From an uncultured beta proteobacterium (GTDB lineage: Bacteria > Pseudomonadota > Gammaproteobacteria > Burkholderiales > Burkholderiaceae), in contig CAIMXN010000304.1 of NCBI GenBank assembly GCA_903845455.1, forward strand, positions 1 through 54,792: a stretch of 54,792 nt of DNA. Direction: 5' to 3'. The notes below the pieces were generated by a model. The model saw only the letters and a list, made by a program, of their open reading frames with translations. It had not been told where the DNA came from and did no database searches. The translations under genes and the position numbers were made by a program. Positions within the stretch are counted from its first letter, which is position 1. Each line of letters opens with the position of its first letter. This document shows positions 26,485 through 35,900 of the stretch, piece by piece.

Positions 26485-26506
26485 TCTGTGATTTTAGTAT
26501 ATAGCT

Positions 26507-26536
26507 ACTAGTTTATACAATTATTTATAACTAGTT
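26507..26536. repeat. Two ACTAGTT repeats in the regulator promoter region
   Basis: ACTAGTT occurs at 26507-26513 and again at 26530-26536, 23 bp apart (about two helical turns). Because ACTAGT is itself palindromic, they also form an inverted repeat (AACTAGT at 26529-26535). They lie 23-52 bp upstream of the LuxR-type regulator start. Possible autoregulatory site. Confidence 0.4.
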
Positions 26537-26667
26537 CCTTGGGAAGATGTCCATTTTGGTGCATGACCAAGAAAAACCACATTTATTGTTGTTTATATGG
26601 GATAAATCTCTTCTTGAATACAATCTTAATCATTCAATATTCATTTACTTCATTTTGAGATTAGCTT

Positions 26668-26979
26668 ATGACCACTGAAAAAAAAGCCCCCATACGGGAT
26701 TCTGAGAGGCTCAAAACGGTGCTGCCCGTCAGTATCGATGGCGTTAAGGGCGTGACCCGTGACATTAGCTCCAGCGGCATTTTCTTGGAAGTCGAATCTC
26801 CGCTAGAGCCTGGAACGACCGTGGAATTCTTGGTAACGCTCGATTCCCCAAGTGGTGATCTGATACTTTCTTGCGAGGGTGAAGTGGTGAGAACTGAAGA
26901 GCTAGAAAAGTCTTATGGAATTGCCACCAAAATTCTTTCTTTAAAGCTCCTACCCTTGTTGCGTGGAGATAAGTCTTGA
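26668..26979 (+). CDS. Single-domain PilZ protein
   Basis: A 103-residue PilZ protein with both c-di-GMP motifs intact: RDSER (RxxxR) and DISSSG (DxSxxG). The barrel strands VEFLVTLDSPSGDL and SCEGEVVRTE resemble those of the other two PilZ proteins in the window, suggesting recent paralogues. It is divergent from the response regulator across 183 bp and overlaps the next gene by 4 bp. It lies between the Tad and T4P loci, so either machine could be its target. Confidence 0.9.
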   Translation: MTTEKKAPIRDSERLKTVLPVSIDGVKGVTRDISSSGIFLEVESPLEPGTTVEFLVTLDSPSGDLILSCEGEVVRTEELEKSYGIATKILSLKLLPLLRGDKS

Positions 26980-27485
26980 TTTGTTTGGAGCGCTTGTCAG
27001 TATTAAAGAGTTTGAATTCTATTAAAAGCACTTTCATCACATGCTTGCTGATTGGCGCTTTCCTCAGTCCCAGCTTGGCTCTAGCGGATGTATACCGTTG
27101 CGATAATAAAACTGGGGTGATTACGCTTTCTAATATTGAAAAGGGTACGAATTGTAAGAAAATGGTTTTACCTCCGCCAGACAAGAGGCTCAATCAGGCA
27201 AGCGGGGCGGATGCCTCTAAAGGTTCGTCACCTGCTACCCCGATTTCCATACAATCCAAAAATAAGTCTAGTTATGACGCAGCCGTATCTGAAAGAAAGC
27301 GCATTATTCAGGAAGAAATGGATTTGGAGAATGGACGACTCGGTGCCGTTAATAGCAAAATCTCAGCACTAAATCAGCTTAAGAAGAAAACCCCCGCACA
27401 AGAACAGGAATTGGCCTCCCTGCAAAAGAAGCAGACCCTGTACCAGTCCAACCTTTCATTGCTACAAAAGGAACTGGGAAAATGA
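26976..27485 (+). CDS. Exported DUF4124-like protein with C-terminal coiled coil
   Basis: A 169-residue protein. A signal peptide (hydrophobic segment ending SLALA at about residue 37) is followed by DVYRCDNKTGVITLSN, the DUF4124-type beta-hairpin, with a second Cys in GTNCKKM. The C-terminal ~65 residues (from ERKRIIQEEMDLENG) are a charged helix likely to form a coiled coil. The TTG start at 26976 overlaps the PilZ stop and has GGAG 8 nt upstream, so translational coupling to the PilZ gene is likely. Function of DUF4124 proteins is unknown; an envelope role is likely. Confidence 0.75.
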   Translation: MICLERLSVLKSLNSIKSTFITCLLIGAFLSPSLALADVYRCDNKTGVITLSNIEKGTNCKKMVLPPPDKRLNQASGADASKGSSPATPISIQSKNKSSYDAAVSERKRIIQEEMDLENGRLGAVNSKISALNQLKKKTPAQEQELASLQKKQTLYQSNLSLLQKELGK

Positions 27486-27617
27486 TTTGATTTGGCATCT
27501 GATTCAACGATCTTGCTAAAATAATCGGGTTATTGGTATTTTTTGCACATTTACCAAAAATAGTATTTTTCTACTATGTATTTTTGAAATATATAGTTTA
27601 TAAATACTAAACAAAGT

Positions 27618-27631
27618 TTGATTTACATCAA
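27618..27631 (+). promoter_or_regulatory. FNR/CRP-family box upstream of the major type IV pilin
   Basis: TTGATTTACATCAA is a perfect match to the FNR/Anr consensus TTGAT-N4-ATCAA (centre 27624.5). It lies 47 bp before the pilin GTG. A TATATT (27644-27649) or TTTTAT (27654-27659) downstream could be the -10 element. With the second, the box would sit near -41.5, the classical class II activator position. Inference from motif only. Confidence 0.6.
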
Positions 27632-27666
27632 AAAACACGTTTCTATATTGAAATTTTATGAACTCT

Positions 27667-27671
27667 GGAGG
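27667..27671 (+). promoter_or_regulatory. Ribosome binding site deciding the GTG start of the pilin
   Basis: GGAGG lies six bases before GTG at 27678. This choice gives a short prepilin leader, whereas upstream in-frame starts would give an unusually long, non-basic leader. Confidence 0.8.
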
Positions 27672-27677
27672 CTTCAA

Positions 27678-28184
27678 GTGAAAACTAAAACTCAGCAATC
27701 TGGCTTTACTCTCGTCGAATTACTGGTGGTGATTGCCATTATTGGTATCTTGACCGCCATTGGTGTACCAATGTACAACGGCTATCAAGCCTCAGCGAAG
27801 GTTAGCGCAACCAAGCAAAACTTTGACTCTATGAAGACCTTTATTGCTGGTGAAGTCACTAAGTGTTCTGCAGGTCTAGTGCCTACTTTGGCCGATCCTA
27901 AGGCAGGTGGCGCAACGATTACCTGTCCATCCGGTCTTTCTGCTACGACAGGAGCAACGTATTTCGCTGCTTATGGCTTGGCAACAATGAAAAACCCCTA
28001 CAACACTTCTTCCTTAACTGCTGTGAACGGCACAGTACCGCCAGCAAATCCAGGTGAACTAGGTATTAGTGGAGCGGCAACTGCCAGCTGCCCAACCGGT
28101 CTTTCCATTCAGACTTTAATCTTGGATTCTGCCGGTGCTAATCAAAATTATCCTGTTGCCGCTGAGTGTATTAATGTTCAGTAA
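27678..28184 (+). CDS. Major type IV pilin (PilA/PilE-like)
   Basis: A prepilin of 168 residues with leader MKTKTQQSG and then FTLVELLVVIAIIGILTAIG, the class IV prepilin signature with Glu at mature position 5. PilD cleaves after Gly. The C-terminal globular part has four Cys (KCSAG, ITCPS, ASCPTG, AECIN), allowing the pilin disulfide loop. A ribosome site (27667-27671) marks the GTG start. A terminator at 28226-28255 separates it from the rest of the locus, typical of a highly expressed pilin. An FNR-type box lies upstream. Confidence 0.92.
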   Translation: MKTKTQQSGFTLVELLVVIAIIGILTAIGVPMYNGYQASAKVSATKQNFDSMKTFIAGEVTKCSAGLVPTLADPKAGGATITCPSGLSATTGATYFAAYGLATMKNPYNTSSLTAVNGTVPPANPGELGISGAATASCPTGLSIQTLILDSAGANQNYPVAAECINVQ

Positions 28185-28225
28185 GATTGTTCAGGGCTAA
28201 GATTTAGTTTTAGCTTCTACAGACT

Positions 28226-28255
28226 AAATGGCCCGTTTATACGGGTCATTTTTTT
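28226..28255 (+). terminator. Rho-independent terminator after the major pilin
   Basis: A 10-bp stem (AAATGGCCCG at 28226-28235 with CGGGTCATTT at 28242-28251, one G-T pair) has a 6-nt loop and is followed by a continuous T-run to 28255. It probably sets pilin mRNA above downstream genes, with read-through or a second promoter for the rest. Confidence 0.85.
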
Positions 28256-28264
28256 GGGGGATAT

Positions 28265-28732
28265 ATGTTGCGTCACTTGCCATATCGATATCAAAAGCAG
28301 TTGGGTATCACCTTAATGGAGCTTTTAATTACGGTTGCCATCATTGCCATTTTGGCAGCTGTGGGTGCGCCACTGTATACCAACAATCTGCGGGTTGCTA
28401 AAAATGCGGATGCTCAAAATACGCTTAAGAGTATTTTCTTGATGGAAAAAAATTACTTTGCAGAAAATTATTGCTATTACATTACACCTGGTAGTGGCGA
28501 TCAAACGAGCAGTATTAATCAGTACGTGATGGGATCAAGCACCCCAACAACGGGACCCATCGTCGTGGGTGCTAGTAATGATTTCTATTTTTATATTGCT
28601 GCTGGAACTGTTGGGTCGACAGGCAGTTGCACGGGCGCTAATTCGAATGACTATGTTGCCTACGCGCAATCGCGTAGTACTGCATCATTGATTTATTCGA
28701 TTAATCAACAGAATGTAAAGACAGGATTCTAG
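28265..28732 (+). CDS. Type IV pilin/minor pilin (PilE-like)
   Basis: A 155-residue prepilin: leader MLRHLPYRYQKQLG, then ITLMELLITVAIIAILAAVG. The mature start is Ile rather than Phe, with Glu at +5. KNADAQNTLKSIFLMEKNYF matches PilE-like minor pilins of betaproteobacteria (T4P assembly component). Two cysteines (NYCYY, GSCTG). GGGGG lies just upstream of the ATG as ribosome site. Leads the long gene string to 44544. Confidence 0.85.
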   Translation: MLRHLPYRYQKQLGITLMELLITVAIIAILAAVGAPLYTNNLRVAKNADAQNTLKSIFLMEKNYFAENYCYYITPGSGDQTSSINQYVMGSSTPTTGPIVVGASNDFYFYIAAGTVGSTGSCTGANSNDYVAYAQSRSTASLIYSINQQNVKTGF

Positions 28733-28746
28733 TTTCTAGAAACTTT

Positions 28747-29595
28747 ATGTCAGATTCTTATACCTTTGCCAATCATGGATTTAGTCAGTTTGGCTTTTGG
28801 TATGTTTTCTTTTTAGGCATTATGGTTGGTAGTTTTTTAAACGTAGTGATCTATCGACTGCCTAAAGCACTCTTTGGTGATGACAGTACGACCGAAGATC
28901 AAACCAGTCGTTCCGTCTTTTCCTGTTTGATTCATCCAGGCTCTATTACGCCTTGCTGTCATCAGAAAATTGCCTGGTTTGACAATATCCCTTTATTTTC
29001 CTGGTTGCGCTTAAAGGGGAAATGCCGTTTTTGCGCCGCCCCCATCTCTCCTCGTTATTTCGTGGTTGAACTAGTGACTGGGATGAGTTTTGCGTGGGCT
29101 TATTTTCATTTTGGACAAACTTGGACAACGCTTTTTTACTGCCTGCTTTTGGCTATCTTGATTAGCCTTTTTTGGATCGATTTAGAAACGTTTTATTTAC
29201 CCGACTACCTCACCTATAGTGCGCTGTGGTTAGGCTTATTAGGAAGTGCCTTGGGCATCATTCATATCAATCCAATCAATTCTATTTTGGGTGCATGCGG
29301 TGGCTATTTATTACCGTGGTCAGTCAATTATTTGTATTGGCTATGGCGCAAGCGCGATGGCTTTGGCGGTGGAGACTTTAAGTTGCTCGCAGTATTTGGT
29401 GCTTGGTTAGGCTTTTCAGCCATCATGCCTATTTTAGCTATTGCCAGCCTGCTGGGTCTAGTCAGTACCGGTTTACTGATGCTCATTCGTAAAGAAAAGC
29501 TCAGCCTTGAGAGAATGTTGCCCTTTGGGCCGTTCTTGATCATGGCAGGTAGCTACCTCATGATGTATGGCACACCTACTTGGTTTTTTCATTGA
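28747..29595 (+). CDS. pilD: Type IV prepilin peptidase/N-methyltransferase PilD
   Basis: A 282-residue polytopic A24 peptidase of the long form. The N-terminal region (GSFLNVVIYRLP; Cys cluster TPCCHQKI and GKCRFCAAPISPRYF) is the methyltransferase/zinc part. In the first pair the usual CPxC is TPCC, so one Cys is displaced. The catalytic aspartates are in FWIDLETFYLPD (about 145) and FGGGDFKLL (about 209). It processes the pilins encoded around it. Its presence inside the locus makes the system self-contained. Confidence 0.92.
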   Translation: MSDSYTFANHGFSQFGFWYVFFLGIMVGSFLNVVIYRLPKALFGDDSTTEDQTSRSVFSCLIHPGSITPCCHQKIAWFDNIPLFSWLRLKGKCRFCAAPISPRYFVVELVTGMSFAWAYFHFGQTWTTLFYCLLLAILISLFWIDLETFYLPDYLTYSALWLGLLGSALGIIHINPINSILGACGGYLLPWSVNYLYWLWRKRDGFGGGDFKLLAVFGAWLGFSAIMPILAIASLLGLVSTGLLMLIRKEKLSLERMLPFGPFLIMAGSYLMMYGTPTWFFH

Positions 29596-29686
29596 GCTTT
29601 CCAAATGCACGCATACATTGATCAACATGATTTCAAAATAGCATTGCAAATCGAACTAAAAAAAGATAGAGGACAAAGGTAAGAAT

Positions 29687-30688
29687 ATGAGCATGATTGA
29701 AAAAGCACTGGCATATGTTGCGGCTTATAAATTATCCGATTTGCATTTTCATGAAAATGAACCTGTATCGATTCGGGTTGATGGCGTGATTCAAACCTTC
29801 CCAGAAGATATCTTGACAGCATCTGAGATGAATCAATTCATTGAGCAACAACTGAGCAAAGAACAGCAAATTGATTTCATGCAAAATTTAGATGCTGACT
29901 TAGCCGTTGAAGCTGGCAATATTCGGTTTAGGGTGAATCTTTTTAAAACCTCTCGTGGCTTAGCTGCCGTCATGCGCAAAATTGAAACGCAGATTCCAGC
30001 ATTTGATGTGCTTGGGTTACCGCCCGTTGCCAGGGATGTGATTGAACTGGAGAATGGCTTAATCTTGGTGACAGGACCAACGGGTTCTGGCAAATCAACT
30101 ACATTGGCGGCGATGATTGATCGTATTAATCGTACCCGCCATGAGCACATCATCACGATTGAAGATCCGATTGAGTTCATCCATCAAAATCAAAAATGCG
30201 TTGTTTCACAGCGTGAGGTGAAAAGAGATACCTTGTCTTTCTCTTCCGCTTTGCGAGCATCATTGCGTGAAGATCCCGATGTCATTCTGGTAGGTGAGTT
30301 GCGTGATTTAGAAACCATTCAATTGGCGCTGACTGCTGCAGAGACTGGCCATTTAGTCTTCGGCACTTTACATACCAGTGGGGCGCCTAATACGATCAAC
30401 CGTATTATTGACGTATTTCCGCCGCAACAACAAGATCAGGTTAGGGCTCAGCTCTCGCAATCGCTGCGATTGGTGATGACGCAACGCCTGATAAAACGTA
30501 AAGATGCGCCAGGACGGATTGGCGCATTTGAGGTGATGACCTGCAACCCAGCGGTACGTAACCTGATTCGCGAAAACAAGGTCTTTCAAATTCCAAGCGT
30601 CATGCAGACCGCTAGAGGTGAGGGCATGATGACGATGGAGTCATCATTACAGCAGTTGGTACAGTCCGGGCAAATTGAGGCCACATGA
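29687..30688 (+). CDS. pilT: Type IV pilus retraction ATPase PilT
   Basis: A 333-residue hexameric ATPase that depolymerises pili for twitching. A PAS-like N-terminal domain (SDLHFHENEPVSIRVDG) is followed by Walker A VTGPTGSGKST (about 127-137), Asp box TIEDPIEF, Walker B DVILVGELRD, His box GHLVFGTLHTSGA and the retraction-type C-terminal motif AVRNLIRE. All key residues are present. It overlaps the next gene by 4 bp. Confidence 0.95.
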   Translation: MSMIEKALAYVAAYKLSDLHFHENEPVSIRVDGVIQTFPEDILTASEMNQFIEQQLSKEQQIDFMQNLDADLAVEAGNIRFRVNLFKTSRGLAAVMRKIETQIPAFDVLGLPPVARDVIELENGLILVTGPTGSGKSTTLAAMIDRINRTRHEHIITIEDPIEFIHQNQKCVVSQREVKRDTLSFSSALRASLREDPDVILVGELRDLETIQLALTAAETGHLVFGTLHTSGAPNTINRIIDVFPPQQQDQVRAQLSQSLRLVMTQRLIKRKDAPGRIGAFEVMTCNPAVRNLIRENKVFQIPSVMQTARGEGMMTMESSLQQLVQSGQIEAT

Positions 30689-31245
30689 AGCAAAGGGGCG
30701 TGAGCTTTCTTGAAATTATTGTGGTCGTGGGGATTCTGATGATCGTCAGTGCCTTTGTATCTCCTTCCATCATGGACTGGCGCAGTAAGCGCGCCCTGGA
30801 GTCTGATTATTTGGCCTTACTCTCCAACATCGATTTTTTAAAGACTCGCGTCCGCACTATCAATGGGACTGGCTTACTAATATGCAGTAGCCCCACACGC
30901 TTGAGCTATCAAATTTCTTCTAACCCACAATCATCGTCCTCGGTCGTTTCAAGTAGCTTTACGAGCAATATTGTTGAAAACCCTCTGACTAAAGATCCCA
31001 ATTTTAATATTCTCACTGGTGAATCTTCGCTGGTCAGTTTGATTTGCTCTGCTGGGAGAGGTATTTTTGCTACCAATGGCTTAGCAGGTGTTGAGGGTAG
31101 TGGCAGTGCGATTGATATTGAAGTGAATCGTGGCGGCAATCGTGCCAGCTACGGGGCCTATCGGGTCTTGGTCAATCAAACCACTGGCTTTGTGCAGAAA
31201 TACAAATGGCAGCAGTCTACAGGTTTATGGATAGAACAAGACTAA
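30685..31245 (+). CDS. Minor pilin, FimT/GspH-like
   Basis: A 186-residue prepilin with a very short leader (MKQRG) followed by VSFLEIIVVVGILMIVSAF (Glu at +5). DYLALLSNIDFLKTRVRT, shortened to LLSNIDFLKTR, resembles the FimT/GspH helix that normally reads LxxxLxxARxxA. Two cysteines (LLICSSP, SLICSAG). It overlaps pilT by 4 bp and the next pilin gene by about 19 bp. It probably helps form the pilus tip or priming complex with the PilV/W/X-like proteins. Confidence 0.82.
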   Translation: MKQRGVSFLEIIVVVGILMIVSAFVSPSIMDWRSKRALESDYLALLSNIDFLKTRVRTINGTGLLICSSPTRLSYQISSNPQSSSSVVSSSFTSNIVENPLTKDPNFNILTGESSLVSLICSAGRGIFATNGLAGVEGSGSAIDIEVNRGGNRASYGAYRVLVNQTTGFVQKYKWQQSTGLWIEQD

Positions 31246-31712
31246 GCCTCTCTTCTCACAAACGTTCCCTAGGCTTTACTTTGGTTGAAGCCATGGTTGC
31301 TATGGTGATCTTCACCATTGGGTTTAGTGGGCTCTATTTTTTCTTTGGGATCGCCCAACAAGTGATCGCCGATTCTGAAAAAAGAATGTATGTGAACTTA
31401 ATGGCCGATCGCATTATTGAAACGATTGCGGCGCAGGCTATGCGTCCCACCACCGATTCATTAAACCCTTTTACTAACCCCAGTCAATATGCCGGCAGTT
31501 TAGCGACCTGCAACTACTCAGCCACAGATGATCGTCAGGCATGGTGTACGGATTTAAATGCCAATATTGGAGCATTAAATACGGCTTCAGGCTTAGAAAT
31601 TAGACAGATAGATGTTAGCAATGACGGTACTGGCCTCATTGTGAATGTGAGCTTGGTCACGAATGGTGGAACAGTCAGTGCGTATTTCACTCGCAAGTTG
31701 AGGAAAATATGA
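31227..31712 (+). CDS. Minor pilin, PilV-like
   Basis: About 161 residues with leader MDRTRLSLSSHKRSLG and mature start FTLVEAMVAMVIFTIGFSGLY, very like PilV (conserved LVEALVAMVI core). I prefer the ATG at 31227 for a 16-residue leader. The ATG at 31206 would give 23. The C-terminal part ends with TNGGTVSAYFTRKLRKI, a typical short beta-strand ending. It overlaps the PilW-like gene by 4 bp. Confidence 0.82.
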   Translation: MDRTRLSLSSHKRSLGFTLVEAMVAMVIFTIGFSGLYFFFGIAQQVIADSEKRMYVNLMADRIIETIAAQAMRPTTDSLNPFTNPSQYAGSLATCNYSATDDRQAWCTDLNANIGALNTASGLEIRQIDVSNDGTGLIVNVSLVTNGGTVSAYFTRKLRKI

Positions 31713-32386
31713 GAACACCCAACAAGCAACAGGGCGGATATACACTGGTTGAGTTATTGGTAGCCTTGGCAGTTTCGTCGATTGTGATTGCGGGAACTTA
31801 CGCAGGGTATTCCTTTTTTTCACAGCAACAGCAAGTGCTGACAGCTCAAACTGAAGTCGATCGCAATGCCTTAAGAGCCATTGATTTATTTAAGTCAGAT
31901 GTGCGGATGGCAGGCTATTTAGATTACAACGATATCAACCCCATGACAGGGAGTCAGGCCATTAAGATTTTATCGGCCAATCCTGGCGATATTATTTTTG
32001 TCTATGATGATTACGATAATTTAGGTGTTCTATACAGAACCTTGATTCGCTATTACTTAAGTCCTTATGCACCAACTGGCGGGACTAGTAGAAATCGCTT
32101 AATGCGCGAGTGGCGTAAGTGCAGTAATCCAGCTTCATTTTGTGATTTAGCCAGCTCCACCCCTGTTTATGGCAGCACTACTGGTGAGCCTGTTTTGGAT
32201 TGGGTAAAAACATTTACCGTGCAAGGTTTAAATGCAAAGTCTTCCGGAACGTTCAGCGGTCAATTTCAAACGATTCAGGCTTATTTATTAATTCAATCGC
32301 CTCGTAAGATTGATGGTAGCAGCCGCATCGTGACAAAAAATTTCACCATTATTACGAGGGCAAAAAATGTGTCACTTGTCCCGTAA
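31709..32386 (+). CDS. Minor pilin, PilW-like
   Basis: A 225-residue prepilin: leader MRTPNKQQGG, then YTLVELLVALAVSSIVIAG with Glu at +5. The following DVRMAGYLDY is the PilW/GspJ-type hallmark (usually DIRMAGY). It overlaps PilV-like by 4 bp and PilX-like by 20 bp. It belongs to the minor-pilin priming set. Confidence 0.86.
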   Translation: MRTPNKQQGGYTLVELLVALAVSSIVIAGTYAGYSFFSQQQQVLTAQTEVDRNALRAIDLFKSDVRMAGYLDYNDINPMTGSQAIKILSANPGDIIFVYDDYDNLGVLYRTLIRYYLSPYAPTGGTSRNRLMREWRKCSNPASFCDLASSTPVYGSTTGEPVLDWVKTFTVQGLNAKSSGTFSGQFQTIQAYLLIQSPRKIDGSSRIVTKNFTIITRAKNVSLVP

Positions 32387-32996
32387 ACCCATCTTAGTTA
32401 ATCCCCATTTACTGCGCAGATCTCAGGAGCAGTCGGGGATTGCGCTGGTCGTGACGCTAATCTTGTTATTGGTGTTAATGGTAATGGGGGCAGGGGTTTC
32501 GTATATCGCTACCATGCAGTCTGATTTGGTTGCAGCGGTTGCCAATAAACCGATTTCGATCGAGGCCGGAGAAACCTGCTTTGATAATGCGATTGAATGG
32601 TTTGCCACTTCAGCCGGTAATTCATGGATCAAAGGCGTGGGAACAGCTTATGATTTAGCCGCTACTGGAGCCCCGCTAAATGGCAAGACTATGCTGGCAG
32701 ATACGATCCCGCTAGGGCAAACCGATGCCAGAAGCGCTAAGTTTAAAGATAGAGCCGGTCGTGCCAGTTATTCATCTTGCCTGGTGCAGAAATTGGCGAG
32801 TACGGCCTCTTTAGGCATTGGTAATGAGGTGGGTACCAGTAATGGCTATGGCGTCTCTACTTTCACCTACACCATCAAAATCACATCGATTGGTAATTAC
32901 AACGTGCCTTTAACTGGAAGCGCGATCAATACGACCTTTTGGCAATCAAATTCTAGTCGTTCTGTCTTGGAGGCGGTGGTGCAATACACCCCGTAA
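32367..32996 (+). CDS. Minor pilin-like protein, PilX-like
   Basis: A 209-residue protein with an unusually long N-terminal basic stretch then EQSGIALVVTLILLLVLMVMG, the PilX/GspK-type start (SGxALVxxLxxL) that lacks the +5 Glu. The rest (EAGETCFDNAIEWF) resembles PilX N-domains. GAGGG lies before the ATG. In known systems PilX-like proteins cap the minor-pilin complex and pair with PilY1, encoded just one base downstream here. Confidence 0.82.
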   Translation: MCHLSRKPILVNPHLLRRSQEQSGIALVVTLILLLVLMVMGAGVSYIATMQSDLVAAVANKPISIEAGETCFDNAIEWFATSAGNSWIKGVGTAYDLAATGAPLNGKTMLADTIPLGQTDARSAKFKDRAGRASYSSCLVQKLASTASLGIGNEVGTSNGYGVSTFTYTIKITSIGNYNVPLTGSAINTTFWQSNSSRSVLEAVVQYTP

Positions 32997-35900
32997 ATGA
33001 TGAACATGATGCATATAAAACTTCAACGTCAATTCTTCTGCGTTAGTTCTTTTTGGATCGCAAGCGCACTGCTCGCGCTGGGTGTGAACGCACAAAGTTT
33101 ACCGACTTTCGGCATTATTCATAACAGCACTACGACGGCGAGTCAGACTATTGCTCTGGGCGTCAATCCCGCAGGGCATTTAAATACTCCCACAGGATCT
33201 GGCACTGTGGCGAACAATGCTAATACCTTAAATTCAAGTCCTCCAGGTTCGGTAGGCACAGCTTATAAATGGGGTGGTGGTAAACCGATCTCTGGTAATG
33301 GTACGAACTACCCAGCTGGCTGGTACGACGGCACATCGCCAGGGAGTAAATGGGAAGGATGGGGCGCAAGTGGAGCCTTACCCGTCACTGCTAAAGTGAT
33401 TTCTGCTTATGCCTCAGTAGATGCCGGTGGTATTTCAAGCAACATTACGGTGAAAAGTTTTGTGGTGGACTCCACCAGTATTAAATCTACAGTATGGATT
33501 AGTGATCCAGCAGATCTAACCAAGGCTCCGCTCTTAGAAGTGACGCATGTCTATGGGCCCACTTCGGGCACCACCAATCCCAATCTGTTTCAAGCGCTAG
33601 TCACGATCACCAATATTTCTGGGGGCACTCTCACTGATGTTCGTTACCGTCGCATCATGGACTGGGACATGTTGAATAATCTGACGACGGTTTATACCGA
33701 CATGGTAGGGGTGGCAGCCTCTTATGGAAGTACGTATACCCCAAAGGTATTTGATGCTTGTGATAACGGGGGTGCCCATTATTCGATTACCCCAGATCCT
33801 TCAGTAGCTTGTAAACCAGCCCCCTTGCCCGTGACGACTTCTGTTCATGTGGATTACGCTGGGCTTGGTGGCACTGTCAACAATACGTCGACAAATTTAG
33901 GGGCTTCATTCACTTTCCAGTTTGGCGATTTATTGTGTAACGAGTCTGCCATTTTCTATATTTATTATGGTGCTGGAGCTTCCAAGGCTGAGGTTACGAA
34001 TGCCCTCAATATAGTTGGGGCAAGCATTTATTCATTAGGTTATGACATTAACTATCCAACGATCGCTTATGGCTTCGGCTTTAAGGGTGTTAGTGGTTCT
34101 GCAGTAGCGCCTACCTTGCCAACCAAGACTGCCTCTTTGCCAGCAGGAAGTAGCACCAGTCAGAATGTATGGCAAACCTATGCACCTCCAGTGTTAGGAG
34201 ATTCAACCATTTATCAAGCGCTTTTCAAATACCAAAAAGACAAACAGTGGATTGGTGAGATTAAGCGTTATGACTTAGATGCTACTGGTGCGATTTCTAC
34301 AAATGCACCCGTTACGGCGCAAGCAAAATTATTAACGAGAGCTGCTGTTAATGGATCTTTTGCCAATGGCGGTAGATCGATTTGGACGGTAGGTTATGAC
34401 CCAACGTGTATGTCATCAGCATTACCGCTTGATGGGACGTATAACAATGTCACGATCGCCAATAGCACCAAGTTAGAAAGTTTGCTGTACAACTGTCCCG
34501 CTACTTCGAATGCGACCGCCACCCAAGACTTGGTGAACTTTGTGAGAGGTTTGAATTCTTCTTGGGAGGAGAGCTCTGCTACTACCGCAGTGCGAAGTTC
34601 AGTGCTCGGCGATACCTATCATTCTGAAATGGTGATGGTTGGCGCCCCCAATGCTCCTTGGAGTTCAGATGTAGCGACCTTTGGTAAATCAGAGGCCTAT
34701 TATCGCTACCTACATGATTACAGCTCGTTTATGAGTGCCAATGCTACTCGTAGATCACAACTCTATGTTGGTTCAAACGATGGCATGATGCATGCCTTCG
34801 ATGCAGATTTGAATGAGCGTTGGGCATTTATTCCGCCAGCAGTGATGCCGATGCTGCGAAATGAGACTGGCAGTAAGGGCTTGAATGCTGGATCAGGAAC
34901 TAGCAATAGTATTTTTAGCGTTGACGGACCGATTACCGTAAAAGATGTTTATTTTTACGGCCAAGGTGTTTGGAAAACGGTCTTGATGGGTGGCTTGGGT
35001 TGGGGCGGCAATGGCTATTACGCCCTAGACATTACCAATCCCGATGCACCTGCACATCTTTTTACGGTGAATAACGATACGACTAATAAAGCGATTAATT
35101 ACTGGGATGCGAGCGGTAAAAAATCAACTTTTGCTTATAGTTCTACTTGCACTACTTTTGATTATTCAAAACTGGGTGGGGCATGGTCAAGGCCAGTCAT
35201 TATGCTGTTGCCATATGTTGAAGGCTCAACCAATCAGCGTTGGATTGCTGCCTTTGGCGGTGGCTTTGCTGGTGGCGCTTCTTCTACCGGCACCACGTCT
35301 GCTAGCTCTTACGGTTCCTATGTATACGCATTAGAACTCGAACCAGATAGCACTAAATCGACGGCCTCGTGTGGTGCCACAGGATCATCGGTCGTCACTT
35401 CAACGGGTGGCCATGTTTTGGTGGCAGCACCCGTTGCTAGTGACACTACTTCGAATATTCCCAATGGCGTGACAGCCGATTTAACCGTCATTACTGGCGA
35501 TGGTACTTCCTTAGCCAATTACTATGGCGGTTTAGCGTATTTCACTGATTTACAAGGTAAATTGTGGAAGATGAACCTCAGCAAGCAAAGCTTGACTGAT
35601 AGTAATGCGGGATTATTTACCCTGTACGAGTCCTTTTTAGACCAAGCTAGCCTAGCAAATGACCGTCTGGCCTATAACCAATTGGGTTCTACGATTGTTT
35701 CTGGAACGGCAGCGAATGGTGCCACGGTGAACCGACTTTTTAACTACTTTGGCTCTGGAGATCAGATTAGGCTACAAAGGCGGGTTTCTACCATCAATAA
35801 CCGCATCTTTGGGGTCATGGATTCAGATTTCCCAGCTACACTGCTGACCCAAACCAACCAGACCGTTAGCACCTTTACCAACGTCAATAGCCAGCAGTGT

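Noticed and set aside
27520..27540. Terminator after the DUF4124-like gene (AATAA/TTATT stem, then T-rich)
   Set aside because: The stem is only 5 A-T pairs, too weak for intrinsic termination.
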